Shown in pieces: positions 1-7,868 of a stretch of DNA of 64,000 nt (the first letter of the stretch is position 1; each line of letters opens with the position of its first letter). The DNA comes from Edaphobacter sp. 12200R-103. Lineage in GTDB: Bacteria > Acidobacteriota > Terriglobia > Terriglobales > Acidobacteriaceae. Position numbers and translations under genes: made by a program. The notes under the pieces are model-generated. The model saw nothing but the letters and a program-made list of their open reading frames with translations, did no database searches and was not told the origin of the DNA. The stretch is from the NCBI RefSeq assembly GCF_010093025.1, contig NZ_CP048114.1, positions 558,001 to 622,000 on the forward strand, given 5' to 3'.

Positions 1-312
1 CGGTGTGGCGCCGACGTAGGTGATGGAATTGGCCGTCGCGATAAAAGAAAGGCTTGGACAGATAACCTCGTCGCCTGGGCTGATCTTGCATGCCATCATG
101 GCCAGATGCAGAGCCGTCGTGCAGGAGGAGACCGCAACGGAATGATCGCAACCAATATAGTTAGAAAAATTCCTCTCGAAATCAGCAACGCGTGGTCCCT
201 GCGTAATCCATCCGGAACGCAATGCTTCAACGACAGCATGTTCCTCTTCTGTGCCGATATAAGGTCGTGCCACCGGAATCATTGCCGGTATCTGTATAGA
301 CGTAGTGCTCAT
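1..312 (-). CDS. DegT/DnrJ/EryC1-type sugar aminotransferase (partial, N-terminal part)
   Basis: Translating the reverse complement from ATG at 312 gives about 104 residues that run off the left edge. The start reads MSTTSIQIPAMIPVARPYIG and is followed by the family pattern EEHAVVEALRSGWITQGP, then SCTTALHLAMMA and GDEVICPSLSFIATANS. These are the N-terminal PLP-fold signatures of DegT/DnrJ/EryC1 aminotransferases, which aminate keto groups on nucleotide sugars. The PLP lysine lies outside the window. The ATG overlaps the TGA of the preceding epimerase gene (ATGA, 309-312), so it is translationally coupled and last in the visible polysaccharide operon. It is the second aminotransferase in the operon; the other is at 2027-3133. 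Confidence 0.9.
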   Translation of the reverse strand, partial: MSTTSIQIPAMIPVARPYIGTEEEHAVVEALRSGWITQGPRVADFERNFSNYIGCDHSVAVSSCTTALHLAMMACKISPGDEVICPSLSFIATANSITYVGATP

Positions 313-1298
313 TTCGCGTTCCCTGCTGTTGTAGTGAGTTCCGATTTGATCTGGTTACGCCATTCAAGGAGCAATTTGAGACCCGTTTCGAGGTCGATTC
401 CTGCCTTGAAGCCCAGCATTCGCTCAGCCTTGTCAGTAGTCGCCCGGCGGGCGCGGACATTGTTGACCTTGCGAGCTTCGTGGAACTCGGGCTTGAGATT
501 GGATTCAGAGACCTTCAACAGGAGATGACAGAGCTGATTGAGCGAGGTCTCTACCCCTGTGCCAACGTTGAACGCCTCATCGGTCGCATCCGATAGCAGT
601 CCTGCGATATTGGCGCGGGCAACGTCCTCCACATAGACAAAGTCCATGGATTGCTTCCCGTCGCCAAAGATCTTCGGCGGCTGTCCAGCTTCAATTGCAT
701 CCATCCAGCGAACCAGAACTTCGGTGTAGACGCCGTCGAGGTCCATGCGCGGCCCGTAGATGTTGAAGTAGCGAAACGCCACATACGGAAGTCTGAACAT
801 CTCGTAGTAGGACCGAAGCATCTGCTCATTGGCAATCTTGCCGGCGCCGTATAGTGTGCGGTTGTTGAAGGGATGGTTCTCATCCATGGGGAGATAAGAA
901 GGGTCTCCGTAGACGGAAGCGGAGGATGCTGCGACGATCTTCTTGATTTTGTGACGCACGGCGCTCTCGAGAACATTCGACATGCCATCGATCAGGACCT
1001 GGACGGCTTCACGAGGTGCTTCAGCGCAACGGGTAATACGCAATGCCGCCATATGAAAGACGTAGTCGGAGCCCTCAGTGAGGCTATCGACCAGCTCCGC
1101 GTCGCGGATATCGCCTTCGACGAGCTTTACGCGTCCTGTCAGCAGGGCATTCTCCAGATTACGGACATTGCCTCGGATAAAGTTATCCAGGACGCGTACT
1201 TCAGAAGCTCCCTGCTCAAGGAGCTGGTCAATCGTGGTGCTCCCGATAAAGCCGGCTCCGCCGGTCATGAAAATCGTTTTGCCTTCAATAGGATTCAT
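309..1298 (-). CDS. NAD-dependent epimerase/dehydratase (extended SDR), nucleotide-sugar type
   Basis: This 329-residue protein has the length of a UDP-glucose 4-epimerase-like extended SDR. The NAD-binding glycine motif TGGAGFIG is at residues 12-19. A serine-rich active-site strand AASSASVYG lies near 123-131, and the catalytic pair YxxxK is Y150/K154 (YGAGK). The C-terminal half holds the substrate-domain phrases RYFNIYGPRMD and GDGKQSMDFVYVEDVARA, typical of sugar-nucleotide epimerases and dehydratases. It probably epimerises or dehydrates a UDP- or dTDP-linked sugar in the cytosol. The start ATG at 1298 has AAGGGGC just upstream. The gene lies 49 bases after the acetyltransferase gene and overlaps the next aminotransferase by ATGA. 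Exact substrate cannot be told from sequence. Confidence 0.9.
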   Translation of the reverse strand: MNPIEGKTIFMTGGAGFIGSTTIDQLLEQGASEVRVLDNFIRGNVRNLENALLTGRVKLVEGDIRDAELVDSLTEGSDYVFHMAALRITRCAEAPREAVQVLIDGMSNVLESAVRHKIKKIVAASSASVYGDPSYLPMDENHPFNNRTLYGAGKIANEQMLRSYYEMFRLPYVAFRYFNIYGPRMDLDGVYTEVLVRWMDAIEAGQPPKIFGDGKQSMDFVYVEDVARANIAGLLSDATDEAFNVGTGVETSLNQLCHLLLKVSESNLKPEFHEARKVNNVRARRATTDKAERMLGFKAGIDLETGLKLLLEWRNQIKSELTTTAGNAK

Positions 1299-1347
1299 TC
1301 GAGCCCCTTGTATGGATAAGTCTTCGTGCAGTCGTACCGTGTTCAGC

Positions 1348-2037
1348 TTATCGGCGATACCGTATAACCTTCGCCGGAACTCCGGCGACTACAGCATATT
1401 CGGGCACGTCAGCGGTCACAACCGCGCCTGCCCCAACGATGGAGTTGGCTCCCACATGCACTCCAGGAAGAATCGTTGCGTTGGTTCCGATGTCGGCCCC
1501 ATAGCCAATAACGACAGGCTTGATCATCAGCTCCGTCGCAATAATTGGAACGTCGACTGGGTCGCCGGTGTGGCTGGAGCCCAACACTTTTGCCCCGGGA
1601 CCCCACCCGACGTAGTCCTCAATCACAAGATGACGTGCGTCGAAGTAGGCATGCGGACCGATCCATACGTGGTTGCCGATATGGCACGTACCATCGAAGC
1701 GCCCCTGGATCATGGTCTGCGCTCCAAGAAAAACCTTGTCGCCAAGCTCCATCGTCTCCGGATGCTTGAAGACGACTCCAGGACCACTCTGCAAGGCGTG
1801 ACCCGCTGATTTGCACATCGCCCGGATCAGGATCCTGCGCATGCTAGCCTCGAAGGGAGCTTCGTCATTCCTATACTTCGCGAAGATGGCAAGAAGCTCG
1901 GCGGGCGTATGTGTTTGCTTCAGATGCGCCGCAAATTCCCACTCCCAGGGCGGATCCTCCACCATCACGGCGCTGCCAAAAACCGCGGGTACCGTCCGTA
2001 CTTCGGAGGACGTCATAGATTCGTGCTCAACCGACAT
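1348..2037 (-). CDS. Left-handed beta-helix O-/N-acetyltransferase (hexapeptide repeat)
   Basis: The chosen ATG at 2037 (MSVEHESM...) gives 229 residues. It has a GAGGGA ribosome site six bases upstream, whereas a longer in-frame start at 2067 does not. The C-terminal two thirds carry imperfect hexapeptide turns ([62 protein letters not shown]). These are the triangular left-handed beta-helix of acetyl-CoA-dependent sugar acetyltransferases. The ending, [13 protein letters not shown], is the typical WcaF/maltose-acetyltransferase-like tail. The gene overlaps the upstream aminotransferase by 11 bases. It is a second acetyltransferase beside the one at 3130, so it may decorate a different position or the finished polysaccharide unit. 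Confidence 0.88.
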   Translation of the reverse strand: MSVEHESMTSSEVRTVPAVFGSAVMVEDPPWEWEFAAHLKQTHTPAELLAIFAKYRNDEAPFEASMRRILIRAMCKSAGHALQSGPGVVFKHPETMELGDKVFLGAQTMIQGRFDGTCHIGNHVWIGPHAYFDARHLVIEDYVGWGPGAKVLGSSHTGDPVDVPIIATELMIKPVVIGYGADIGTNATILPGVHVGANSIVGAGAVVTADVPEYAVVAGVPAKVIRYRR

Positions 2038-3133
2038 AGCATCCCTCTTTGAGCTCCGAGATGACATGAGCGATGGCTTCGGGTTTGATTCCGGGGTACA
2101 TTGGAAGTGAGAGGATGCGGTCCTTCAATGTCTCTGTGACAGGGAAGTCTCCTTGCTTGTAACCAAGCGATTGGTAAGCCTGCTGAAGATGCAGAGGTGT
2201 GGGGTAGTGGAGACCGGTTTCGATGTTGGCTTCGGCCAATTGTTCGCGAAGCTGATCCCGCCTTGCTGACTGTACAACATAGAGATGGTAGACGTGCCGG
2301 TTGTGCGGCATCTCCGTCGGAATCTCCATATCAGTGCCAACAAGTGCAGCGTCGTAAGCGGCGGCAGCCTCGCGGCGCTGATCGTTCCACTGATCGAGAT
2401 ATTTTAACTTTACGGAAAGAAATCCACCCTGCAGACCTTCCATGCGCATGTTCAGGCCAGGGAAGATATGTTCGTACCGCTTTGACGATCCGTGATCGCG
2501 CCATAGGCGAATGCGGTTTGCCAATTCGGCATCATTGGTCGTTACGGCCCCACCCTCGCCGCAGGCGCCGAGGTTCTTGCCAGGGTAAAAGCTGAAGCAA
2601 CCTGCGATACCGAACGATCCAGCCTTTCGCCCCTTATATTCCGCACCGTGAGCCTGGCAGGCATCCTCGACAACAGGAATGCCATGCCGACTTGCAATCT
2701 CCAGAATCGGATCCATATCGGCGATCTGACCGTAGAGATCCACAGGAATGATTGCACGAGTCTTGCTGGTGATGGCTGTTTCGAGAAGCGCGGGGTCCAT
2801 CGTGAAGCTCACAGGGTCAATATCTACAAAGACCGGCGTTGCGCCAACCGCCGAGATGGCTTCCGCTGTTGCAATAAAGGTATGAGGTACGGTGATGACC
2901 TCGTCTCCGGCACCTATCTCGAGACCAGCCAGAGCAAGGTGTAGCGCTGCAGTTCCTGTATTAACGGCGACACAATATTCGGTGCCGACGTATGCGGCGA
3001 ATTCCTGTTCGAACCGTTGTACTTCAGCGCCCAAGACGAAAGATGATTTATCCAGGACACGGTCGAAGACCTCCTGCAACTCATCCTTAATCTCCATGTG
3101 CATCGATCGCAGATCAACAAAGGGAATCTTCAT
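2027..3133 (-). CDS. DegT/DnrJ/EryC1 sugar aminotransferase, WbpE-like
   Basis: A complete 368-residue PLP-dependent aminotransferase. The PLP Schiff-base lysine is K186 in [17 protein letters not shown]. The family phrases [28 protein letters not shown] and [15 protein letters not shown] are in their usual order. Such enzymes transfer an amino group, usually from glutamate, to a keto carbon of a UDP- or dTDP-sugar. Gene order (dehydrogenase, N-acetyltransferase, aminotransferase) matches the logic of the WbpB/WbpD/WbpE steps, in which the 3-position of a UDP-GlcNAc-derived uronate is oxidised, aminated and acetylated. The start overlaps the acyltransferase stop as ATGA at 3130-3133. The specific sugar is an inference. 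Confidence 0.92.
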   Translation of the reverse strand: MKIPFVDLRSMHMEIKDELQEVFDRVLDKSSFVLGAEVQRFEQEFAAYVGTEYCVAVNTGTAALHLALAGLEIGAGDEVITVPHTFIATAEAISAVGATPVFVDIDPVSFTMDPALLETAITSKTRAIIPVDLYGQIADMDPILEIASRHGIPVVEDACQAHGAEYKGRKAGSFGIAGCFSFYPGKNLGACGEGGAVTTNDAELANRIRLWRDHGSSKRYEHIFPGLNMRMEGLQGGFLSVKLKYLDQWNDQRREAAAAYDAALVGTDMEIPTEMPHNRHVYHLYVVQSARRDQLREQLAEANIETGLHYPTPLHLQQAYQSLGYKQGDFPVTETLKDRILSLPMYPGIKPEAIAHVISELKEGCYVG

Positions 3134-3663
3134 GCTTCCTCCACCAACCTTAGAAATCGAGCAGGATTGCCGGCAACGACAGTGTTGGGCAGGACATCAC
3201 GGGTGACCACGCTGCCAGCACCTACGATGGCCGACTCGCCAATGGTTACTCCGCAAAGAATGGTGCAGCTTGTCCCGATCGAAGCGCCACGCTTGACCAC
3301 GGTCGGAACGACCTTCCAGTCCGCTTCTGTTTGCAGATTTCCATTGGTATTGGTGGAGCGAGGATGTTTATCGTTGATAAACGACACGTTGTGTCCGATA
3401 AAGACATCATCCTCAATCCTGACACCTTCGCAGATAAAGGTATGGCTTGAGACTTTCACGTTCCTGCCGATCTCTGCGTTCTTCTGGATCTCAACGAAGG
3501 TGCCGATCTTGCTGTTGTCGCCAATGGTGCAGCCGTAGAGATTGACGAAGGCGAAGATGCGCACCTCCTTGCCGATCTTTACATCTGGCGCAATGCGGCT
3601 AAACTCAGCCGTAATCACCGGCGCTGCCTCTTCGGCTGAATCTATCGTGGTTTGCGGACTCAT
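3130..3663 (-). CDS. Hexapeptide-repeat N-acetyltransferase, WbpD-like
   Basis: 177 residues from ATG at 3663; a TTG codon directly upstream is a less likely start. Nearly the whole protein is left-handed beta-helix: IAPDVKIGKEVRIFAFVNL, YGCTIGDNSKIGTFVEI, NAEIGRNVKVSSHTFI, GVRIEDDVFIGHNVSFIND. It ends with GASIGTSCTILCGVTIGESAIVGAGSVV and VVAGNPARFLR. The ordering and the HNVSFINDKHPRS phrase are typical of WbpD-type UDP-sugar 3-N-acetyltransferases. The gene starts on the stop of the dehydrogenase (TGATG, 3661-3665), so translation is coupled. It would acetylate the amino group installed by the aminotransferase encoded next. Family assignment is firm; the substrate is inferred from neighbours. 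Confidence 0.9.
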   Translation of the reverse strand: MSPQTTIDSAEEAAPVITAEFSRIAPDVKIGKEVRIFAFVNLYGCTIGDNSKIGTFVEIQKNAEIGRNVKVSSHTFICEGVRIEDDVFIGHNVSFINDKHPRSTNTNGNLQTEADWKVVPTVVKRGASIGTSCTILCGVTIGESAIVGAGSVVTRDVLPNTVVAGNPARFLRLVEEA

Positions 3664-4700
3664 CAAGCAGCCCCCTGGGCACGTTCGTTCGAAGTTAGGT
3701 TGATCAGCTTGCCCCGCTGCCTCATGGAAAGAGAAGCACTCTCAAGGATACGAACGACTCGCAGTCCACACTCGCCGCCGGTGATTGGCTCGGCTCCGGT
3801 TTTCACGCAATCAACAAAGTGTTGAATCTCAACCTTGAGGGCCTCGGACATATCCAACTGCGGTGCAAACATATCGCCTGAACGATAGCCAACCAGGGCT
3901 TTGTAGACGGAATCGGGAGTCGAGTTGACTGTGATTCCCTTGTCGTAGACCTTGACCTTCTCGCTCGGTTCCATATCGTCATAAACGATCATCTGCTTAC
4001 TGCCACCGAGCAGGGTACGCCGGACTTTTACCGGGGAAAGCCAATTTACATTGACGTGAGCGATGATGTTCTCTTCGAAGAACATCGTGATATAAGCCAG
4101 GTTCTCCGTGCCGCCAAACACGTGGTTGATGCCGGTTGCCGCGACGGCGCACGGTGTCGAGGGCAAAATGTAGTCCATAATTGCAAGGTCGTGAACTGCA
4201 AGGTCCCAGATGACATCGACATCTCGCTGGAAAAGACCGAGGTTGATCCTTGTAGAGTCGTAGTACAGCATGTCGCCCAGCTTGCCGGAATCGGTGATCT
4301 CTTTGATCTTGCGAACAGCACCGGTATAGACGAAGGTATGGTCCACCATCAGCACCAGGTTGCGTCGCGTCGCTTCTTCGATCAGGTGTAGAGCCTGTTC
4401 TGAAGTCGTGGTCATTGGCTTTTCGACCATCACATGCTTGCCGTGCTGCAGGGCTTGCAGCGCCAGATCGTAGTGCGTAAAAACCGGTGTGGCGATGGCA
4501 ATTGCATCGATCTTCGGATTTTTCAGCATTTCTCTGAAGTCAGAATAGAGCTCAACGGAAGGGAAACGGCTCTTTACCAGTTTCAGACGGTCAGCATTCA
4601 TATCGCTGACGGCGATGACCTGTGTTTCAGAAACTTCGAAAAGGTTGCGGACCAGATTTGGTCCCCAGTATCCATAACCAACTACGCCAAAATTAACCAC
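3663..4700 (-). CDS. Gfo/Idh/MocA family sugar-nucleotide dehydrogenase
   Basis: 345 residues with a GTG start at 4700. The N-terminal Rossmann domain opens with FGVVGYGYWGPNLVRN (NAD-binding GxGxxG-like). The catalytic EKP motif is at 93-95 (KHVMVEKPMTT), and the C-terminal alpha/beta substrate domain follows. Members of this family oxidise a sugar hydroxyl to a ketone with NAD(P). In this operon it is the first gene and would supply the 3-keto sugar for the aminotransferase at 2027. It differs from Pseudomonas WbpB at the N-terminus, so WbpB is an analogy only. A 192-base upstream region (4701-4892) holds a short inverted repeat and the terminator of the regulator gene. Confidence 0.9.
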   Translation of the reverse strand: MVNFGVVGYGYWGPNLVRNLFEVSETQVIAVSDMNADRLKLVKSRFPSVELYSDFREMLKNPKIDAIAIATPVFTHYDLALQALQHGKHVMVEKPMTTTSEQALHLIEEATRRNLVLMVDHTFVYTGAVRKIKEITDSGKLGDMLYYDSTRINLGLFQRDVDVIWDLAVHDLAIMDYILPSTPCAVAATGINHVFGGTENLAYITMFFEENIIAHVNVNWLSPVKVRRTLLGGSKQMIVYDDMEPSEKVKVYDKGITVNSTPDSVYKALVGYRSGDMFAPQLDMSEALKVEIQHFVDCVKTGAEPITGGECGLRVVRILESASLSMRQRGKLINLTSNERAQGAA

Positions 4701-4737
4701 GCAGATTCTCCTGAACCGCAGAAACTTGACCGAAGCG

Positions 4738-4753
4738 TTGCACTGTTATGCAA
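4738..4753. promoter_or_regulatory. Short inverted repeat upstream of the polysaccharide operon
   Basis: TTGCA and TGCAA half sites are separated by six bases (4738-4742 and 4749-4753), 38 bases before the GTG of the first operon gene. It could be an operator for the adjacent NtrC-like regulator or another factor. No consensus sigma-54 -24/-12 pair was found; the nearest resemblance, on the minus strand near 4790, has GT where the -12 GC should be. Confidence 0.3.
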
Positions 4754-4863
4754 ATTAGTTACAAAAACTCGCGCAAAAATAACACTCTGTATGCCACTTG
4801 CATGTCTCACGCTTTCAGCACCTTGTATGAATGCATGTAAGCTTCCAAACTTTTGGGGAAAAT

Positions 4864-4894
4864 AAGAGACCTGATCCTGGGGATCAGGTCTCTT
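4864..4894 (-). terminator. Rho-independent-type terminator of the NtrC-like regulator gene
   Basis: A perfect 14-bp stem (AAGAGACCTGATCC paired with GGATCAGGTCTCTT) has a three-base loop. On the minus strand it is followed by ATTTTCCCC. The TAA stop of the regulator (4893-4895) is embedded in the stem base. It separates the regulator from the polysaccharide operon, implying the operon has its own promoter in 4701-4863. Confidence 0.75.
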
Positions 4895-5882
4895 AGGTAC
4901 TCGAACGTGGCAAGCCACCTTCTTTGATCTTGTACAAAAGCGTGCGGTAGCTGATATCAAGTGATCGCGCGGTCTTGCGGCGGTTCCAATTGTTAGCCTT
5001 CAGGACCCCCAAAATGATCTTGTTCTCAAGATGCTGTATGGCCTGCTTGGTCTGGACGCGCAGGGGGGTCGTCAGATCCACTTCTTCTTCCGGAACAGGA
5101 GTTCGTGGTTCCAGGGGCTGCATCATGGACAGCACATGCTCTTCACTGTTGAGCACGACGTAGCGTTTGGCCATGTTTTCCAGTTCGCGCGTATTGCCAG
5201 GCCAGTGATAGGTTTCGAAGGCTCGAATAAGCCTTGCGCTGAGAGGTACGGGGTACCTGTTGAACTTGTTGCTGTAGACATTGATAAAGTGCTGCATCAA
5301 ATACCGCACGTCTTCCATGCACTCCCGTAGAGGCGGCATGTGAATGCGTAATACATTGATGCGATAGTACAGATCGACCCGGAAGGCGCCCGCTGCCATG
5401 GCAGCCTCCAGATCGCTGTTTGTCGCACAGACGAGACGAAAATGTTCGTTCGGATCGCCCAGGCCGCTGAAACCGGGAAGGTTCGATTCTTGCATCTTGT
5501 GCAGGAGCTTGCCTTGAAGGGTGAGGTCAAGTTCATCGATCTCATCGAGGAAGATGGTTCCCCCGTTCGTGGTGTTGTCAGATAATTCCGCCGGGGCAAA
5601 CAGCAAATCGTCAATCCGCCGATGTGCCTCGGCGTCGAATTCCCGATCAAAGAACTGACCGGACATCGACGCGCAACTTAGCTTGAGGAATCGGTGTGCA
5701 GAGCGGTCGCTAATATCATGCAAGAGTTTGGCTACCAGACTTTTTCCAGTACCGCACTCGCCCGTGATCAGAACAGGTGCCTCGGTCTGAGCGATCTTCA
5801 ATAATTGATCGCAAATTCGCCGAATTGCCGGGGAGTTCCCAATGAGAACACCCTCGATCTGACAGTCTTGAAAATCAGGCAT
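4893..5882 (-). CDS. NtrC-like AAA+ regulator with Fis-type HTH, lacking the GAFTGA loop
   Basis: 329 residues. There is no receiver or other sensor domain: the AAA+ module begins at about residue 12 (IGNSPAIRRICDQLLKIAQ). Walker A is GECGTGKS (41-48) and Walker B is GGTIFLDEID (107-116). Sensor and arginine-finger regions include RVDLYYRINVLRIHMPPLRE. The HTH at the C-terminus reads NRRKTARSLDISYRTLLYKI. Between Walker A and B, where sigma-54 activators carry ELFGHxxGAFTGA, this protein has REFDAEAHRRIDDLLFAPAEL, so the sigma-54 contact loop is absent. It sits upstream of the polysaccharide operon in the same orientation and may control it. It is unlikely to be a standard sigma-54 activator. 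Confidence 0.9.
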   Translation of the reverse strand: MPDFQDCQIEGVLIGNSPAIRRICDQLLKIAQTEAPVLITGECGTGKSLVAKLLHDISDRSAHRFLKLSCASMSGQFFDREFDAEAHRRIDDLLFAPAELSDNTTNGGTIFLDEIDELDLTLQGKLLHKMQESNLPGFSGLGDPNEHFRLVCATNSDLEAAMAAGAFRVDLYYRINVLRIHMPPLRECMEDVRYLMQHFINVYSNKFNRYPVPLSARLIRAFETYHWPGNTRELENMAKRYVVLNSEEHVLSMMQPLEPRTPVPEEEVDLTTPLRVQTKQAIQHLENKIILGVLKANNWNRRKTARSLDISYRTLLYKIKEGGLPRSST

Positions 5883-6159
5883 CTAGTCCCTCAGCACCTG
5901 GAATATCGCACGTTGATTGCCAAACCGCTCCGGCGAGGGGTGGCTCGTCCACCTTCTGTGTCGTATCCACATCCCGCAGACTCGCCGGCTGGGATTGCCC
6001 GTATCCGACGCGTCCACCCTCACTTAGACCTGTGCCACACTCGTTGTTGACAGGCAACGAAGGCAACGCCGATACTGTCCGTTCGTAGTTCAAACAATAC
6101 TTTGCACGTGAACCGGTTCCTGGTCTTTAACAGGCATGACACCCGAAGGATAAGGAAGA
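5883..6159. promoter_or_regulatory. Divergent intergenic region with LacI-type operator candidate
   Basis: These 277 bases separate the divergently read regulator (minus) and exported TIM-barrel gene (plus). The clearest element is the perfect 10-bp palindrome GAACCGGTTC at 6110-6119. Its context, TGAACCGGTTCC, has the central CG and flanks typical of LacI/GalR-family operators, and it lies about 40 bases before the start at 6160. No LacI-family gene is in the window. No clear coding region was seen. Confidence 0.4.
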
Positions 6160-7125
6160 ATGATGGCTGAACGATCGAGAAGAAGATTTCTGCAGAGCGC
6201 CCTATCGATGGCTTCTGTATCGGCTTGTCACAGAATGGCATTTGCCTTCGCGCCTGCACATCCCTTTAAAGTCGGCGTAATTACAGATGAGATCACGCAG
6301 GACTTCGACCATGCATGCTCCGTTGCTTCCAAAGAATTTGGAATGCGCTGGGTAGAGTTGCGCGCGATGTGGAAGAAGAGTCTGCTGGCTCTTTCCGACA
6401 GTGAACTGGCTGAAGTCGAAAAGATCCTTGCAAAATACTCATTGCAGGTGACTGATATTGCTAGTCCACTCTACAAGGCGTACTGGCCTGGGGCGCCCAG
6501 ATCCTCCGAAGGACCGAAGAAGGCTGAGTCGGGAGACGTCTTAAAGCAGCAGAGAGATGTTCTTGAGAAGAGCATCGCTCTTGCAAAACGATTCAAAACC
6601 AATAAAGTGAGATGCTTCGACTTCTGGCGGATCGATGATGTTTCCCCATATCGTCAGGCGATCGATCACGAACTCATGGGAGCAGCCGACTATTCCGGTC
6701 GCCAGGGAATCCTGCTGGTTGTAGAAAACGAGCCAGCATGCAATACCGCGACGGGCAGAGAAGCTGCCAGACTGCTGAACGCAGTCAAGTCGCCACATCT
6801 CGCCCTGAACTGGGATCCTGGAAATGCAGTCATGCGAGGTGAACTCGATGCCTACCCGGTAGCGTGGAATCTTCTTCCCAAAGACCGTATCCACCACTGT
6901 CACGTGAAAAACGCTGTCAAAGGACCGAACGACAAGATGGTTTGGTCGCCGACCGGCAAAGGCTATATCGACTGGACAGGCCAGTTCCGCGATCTCGCAA
7001 AGGCTGGCTACCGCGATGCCGTCAGTCTGGAGACACATTGGCATGGAGGAGCGAACCCGGAGGAGTCCACTCGAATTAGTTGGGCTGGGATGAAGAAGGC
7101 TCTCATCGATTCGGGAACCTTCTAG
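6160..7125 (+). CDS. Tat-exported TIM-barrel sugar isomerase/epimerase-like protein
   Basis: 321 residues with a twin-arginine signal at the N-terminus (ERSRRRFLQSALSMASVSAC), so it is probably folded with a cofactor and exported by Tat. The mature part is an AP-endonuclease-2-like (xylose-isomerase-like) TIM barrel. It has an opening FKVGVITDEITQDF, then VENEPACNTATG and LNWDPGNAV with candidate metal ligands, HHCHVKNAV, and SLETHWHG near the end. This fold is common in exported sugar isomerase/epimerase proteins of Acidobacteriota and Planctomycetota. Start ATG at 6160 or 6163, preceded by AAGGAAG. A terminator hairpin follows at 7196-7234. The substrate is unknown; a periplasmic keto-sugar or cyclitol is possible. 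Confidence 0.85.
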   Translation: MMAERSRRRFLQSALSMASVSACHRMAFAFAPAHPFKVGVITDEITQDFDHACSVASKEFGMRWVELRAMWKKSLLALSDSELAEVEKILAKYSLQVTDIASPLYKAYWPGAPRSSEGPKKAESGDVLKQQRDVLEKSIALAKRFKTNKVRCFDFWRIDDVSPYRQAIDHELMGAADYSGRQGILLVVENEPACNTATGREAARLLNAVKSPHLALNWDPGNAVMRGELDAYPVAWNLLPKDRIHHCHVKNAVKGPNDKMVWSPTGKGYIDWTGQFRDLAKAGYRDAVSLETHWHGGANPEESTRISWAGMKKALIDSGTF

Positions 7126-7195
7126 CTTCTGTCTTCCATCTCGCGGCAGGCCGTTCCATGCGTGCGATTGCTAAACTTTTCTATAGCTACACCAG

Positions 7196-7234
7196 GAACC
7201 ACCTTCCGATAGGCTTAATATCGGAAAGTGGTTC
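7196..7234 (+). terminator. Terminator hairpin after the exported TIM-barrel gene
   Basis: A 16-nt stem with one mismatch (7196-7211 with 7219-7234; GAACCAC...CCGATA against TATCGG...GTGGTTC) has a seven-base loop, followed by AGCATTCTTTATT. It lies between the TIM-barrel gene and msrA. Confidence 0.65.
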
Positions 7235-7270
7235 AGCATTCTTTATTGGTGCTGAGCCTGGAGGTGCAGG

Positions 7271-7801
7271 ATGGCTACAACAGAGCGTGCAGTTTTGGCT
7301 GGCGGATGTTTTTGGGGGATGCAGGAGTTATTGCGCGATCGTCCTGGGGTGATTACAACGCGCGTCGGCTATACCGGAGGCGACGTCCCTAACGCCACCT
7401 ATCGCAATCACGGTTCTCATGCCGAAGCCATAGAGATTCTCTTCGATCCCGCGGTTCTCAGCTATCGCCAGTTGCTGGAATTCTTCTTTCAGATTCACGA
7501 TCCGACGACCCGCAATCGTCAGGGCAACGATCTCGGGGCCAGCTATCGCAGCGCGATCTTCTATACCACTCCCGAACAGAAGGTGACCGCAGAAGAGACC
7601 ATTGCTGATGTGAACGCCTCTGGAATATGGCCGGGGCCCGTCGTGACAGAGGTCGTACCAGCAGGTCCGTTCTGGGAGGCCGAGCCCGAGCATCAGGATT
7701 ACCTCCAGCGCATCCCGAATGGCTATACCTGCCACTTTATCCGGCCGAACTGGAGACTTCCGCAACGGAGCAGGCAGCCTGAGCCCTCCGGCGCCAGGTG
7801 A
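7271..7801 (+). CDS. msrA: Peptide-methionine (S)-S-oxide reductase
   Basis: 176 residues, the usual length for a single-domain cytosolic MsrA. The active-site motif GGCFWG is at 11-16, with catalytic C13. It is followed by [14 protein letters not shown] and the family's substrate-pocket phrases ([44 protein letters not shown]). It reduces methionine-S-sulfoxide in proteins using thioredoxin. The start ATG has a strong GGAGGTG site eight bases upstream. No resolving-cysteine cluster was seen at the C-terminus, so recycling may use a single additional cysteine (the CHFIRPNW region). The gene appears monocistronic between a terminator and the ROK promoter. Confidence 0.95.
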   Translation: MATTERAVLAGGCFWGMQELLRDRPGVITTRVGYTGGDVPNATYRNHGSHAEAIEILFDPAVLSYRQLLEFFFQIHDPTTRNRQGNDLGASYRSAIFYTTPEQKVTAEETIADVNASGIWPGPVVTEVVPAGPFWEAEPEHQDYLQRIPNGYTCHFIRPNWRLPQRSRQPEPSGAR

Positions 7802-7825
7802 TCGCATCTGCGACCGCATTTATCT

Positions 7826-7854
7826 TTGCGGTGACGAGACATAGCCTATATTAT
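7826..7854 (+). promoter_or_regulatory. Sigma-70-type promoter for the ROK regulator
   Basis: TTGCGG (7826-7831) and TATTAT (7849-7854) are separated by exactly 17 bases. This predicts a transcript start near 7861, only about eight bases before the ATG at 7869. No Shine-Dalgarno sequence fits in that space. Confidence 0.5.
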
Positions 7855-7868
7855 GATCGTCGAAATTA

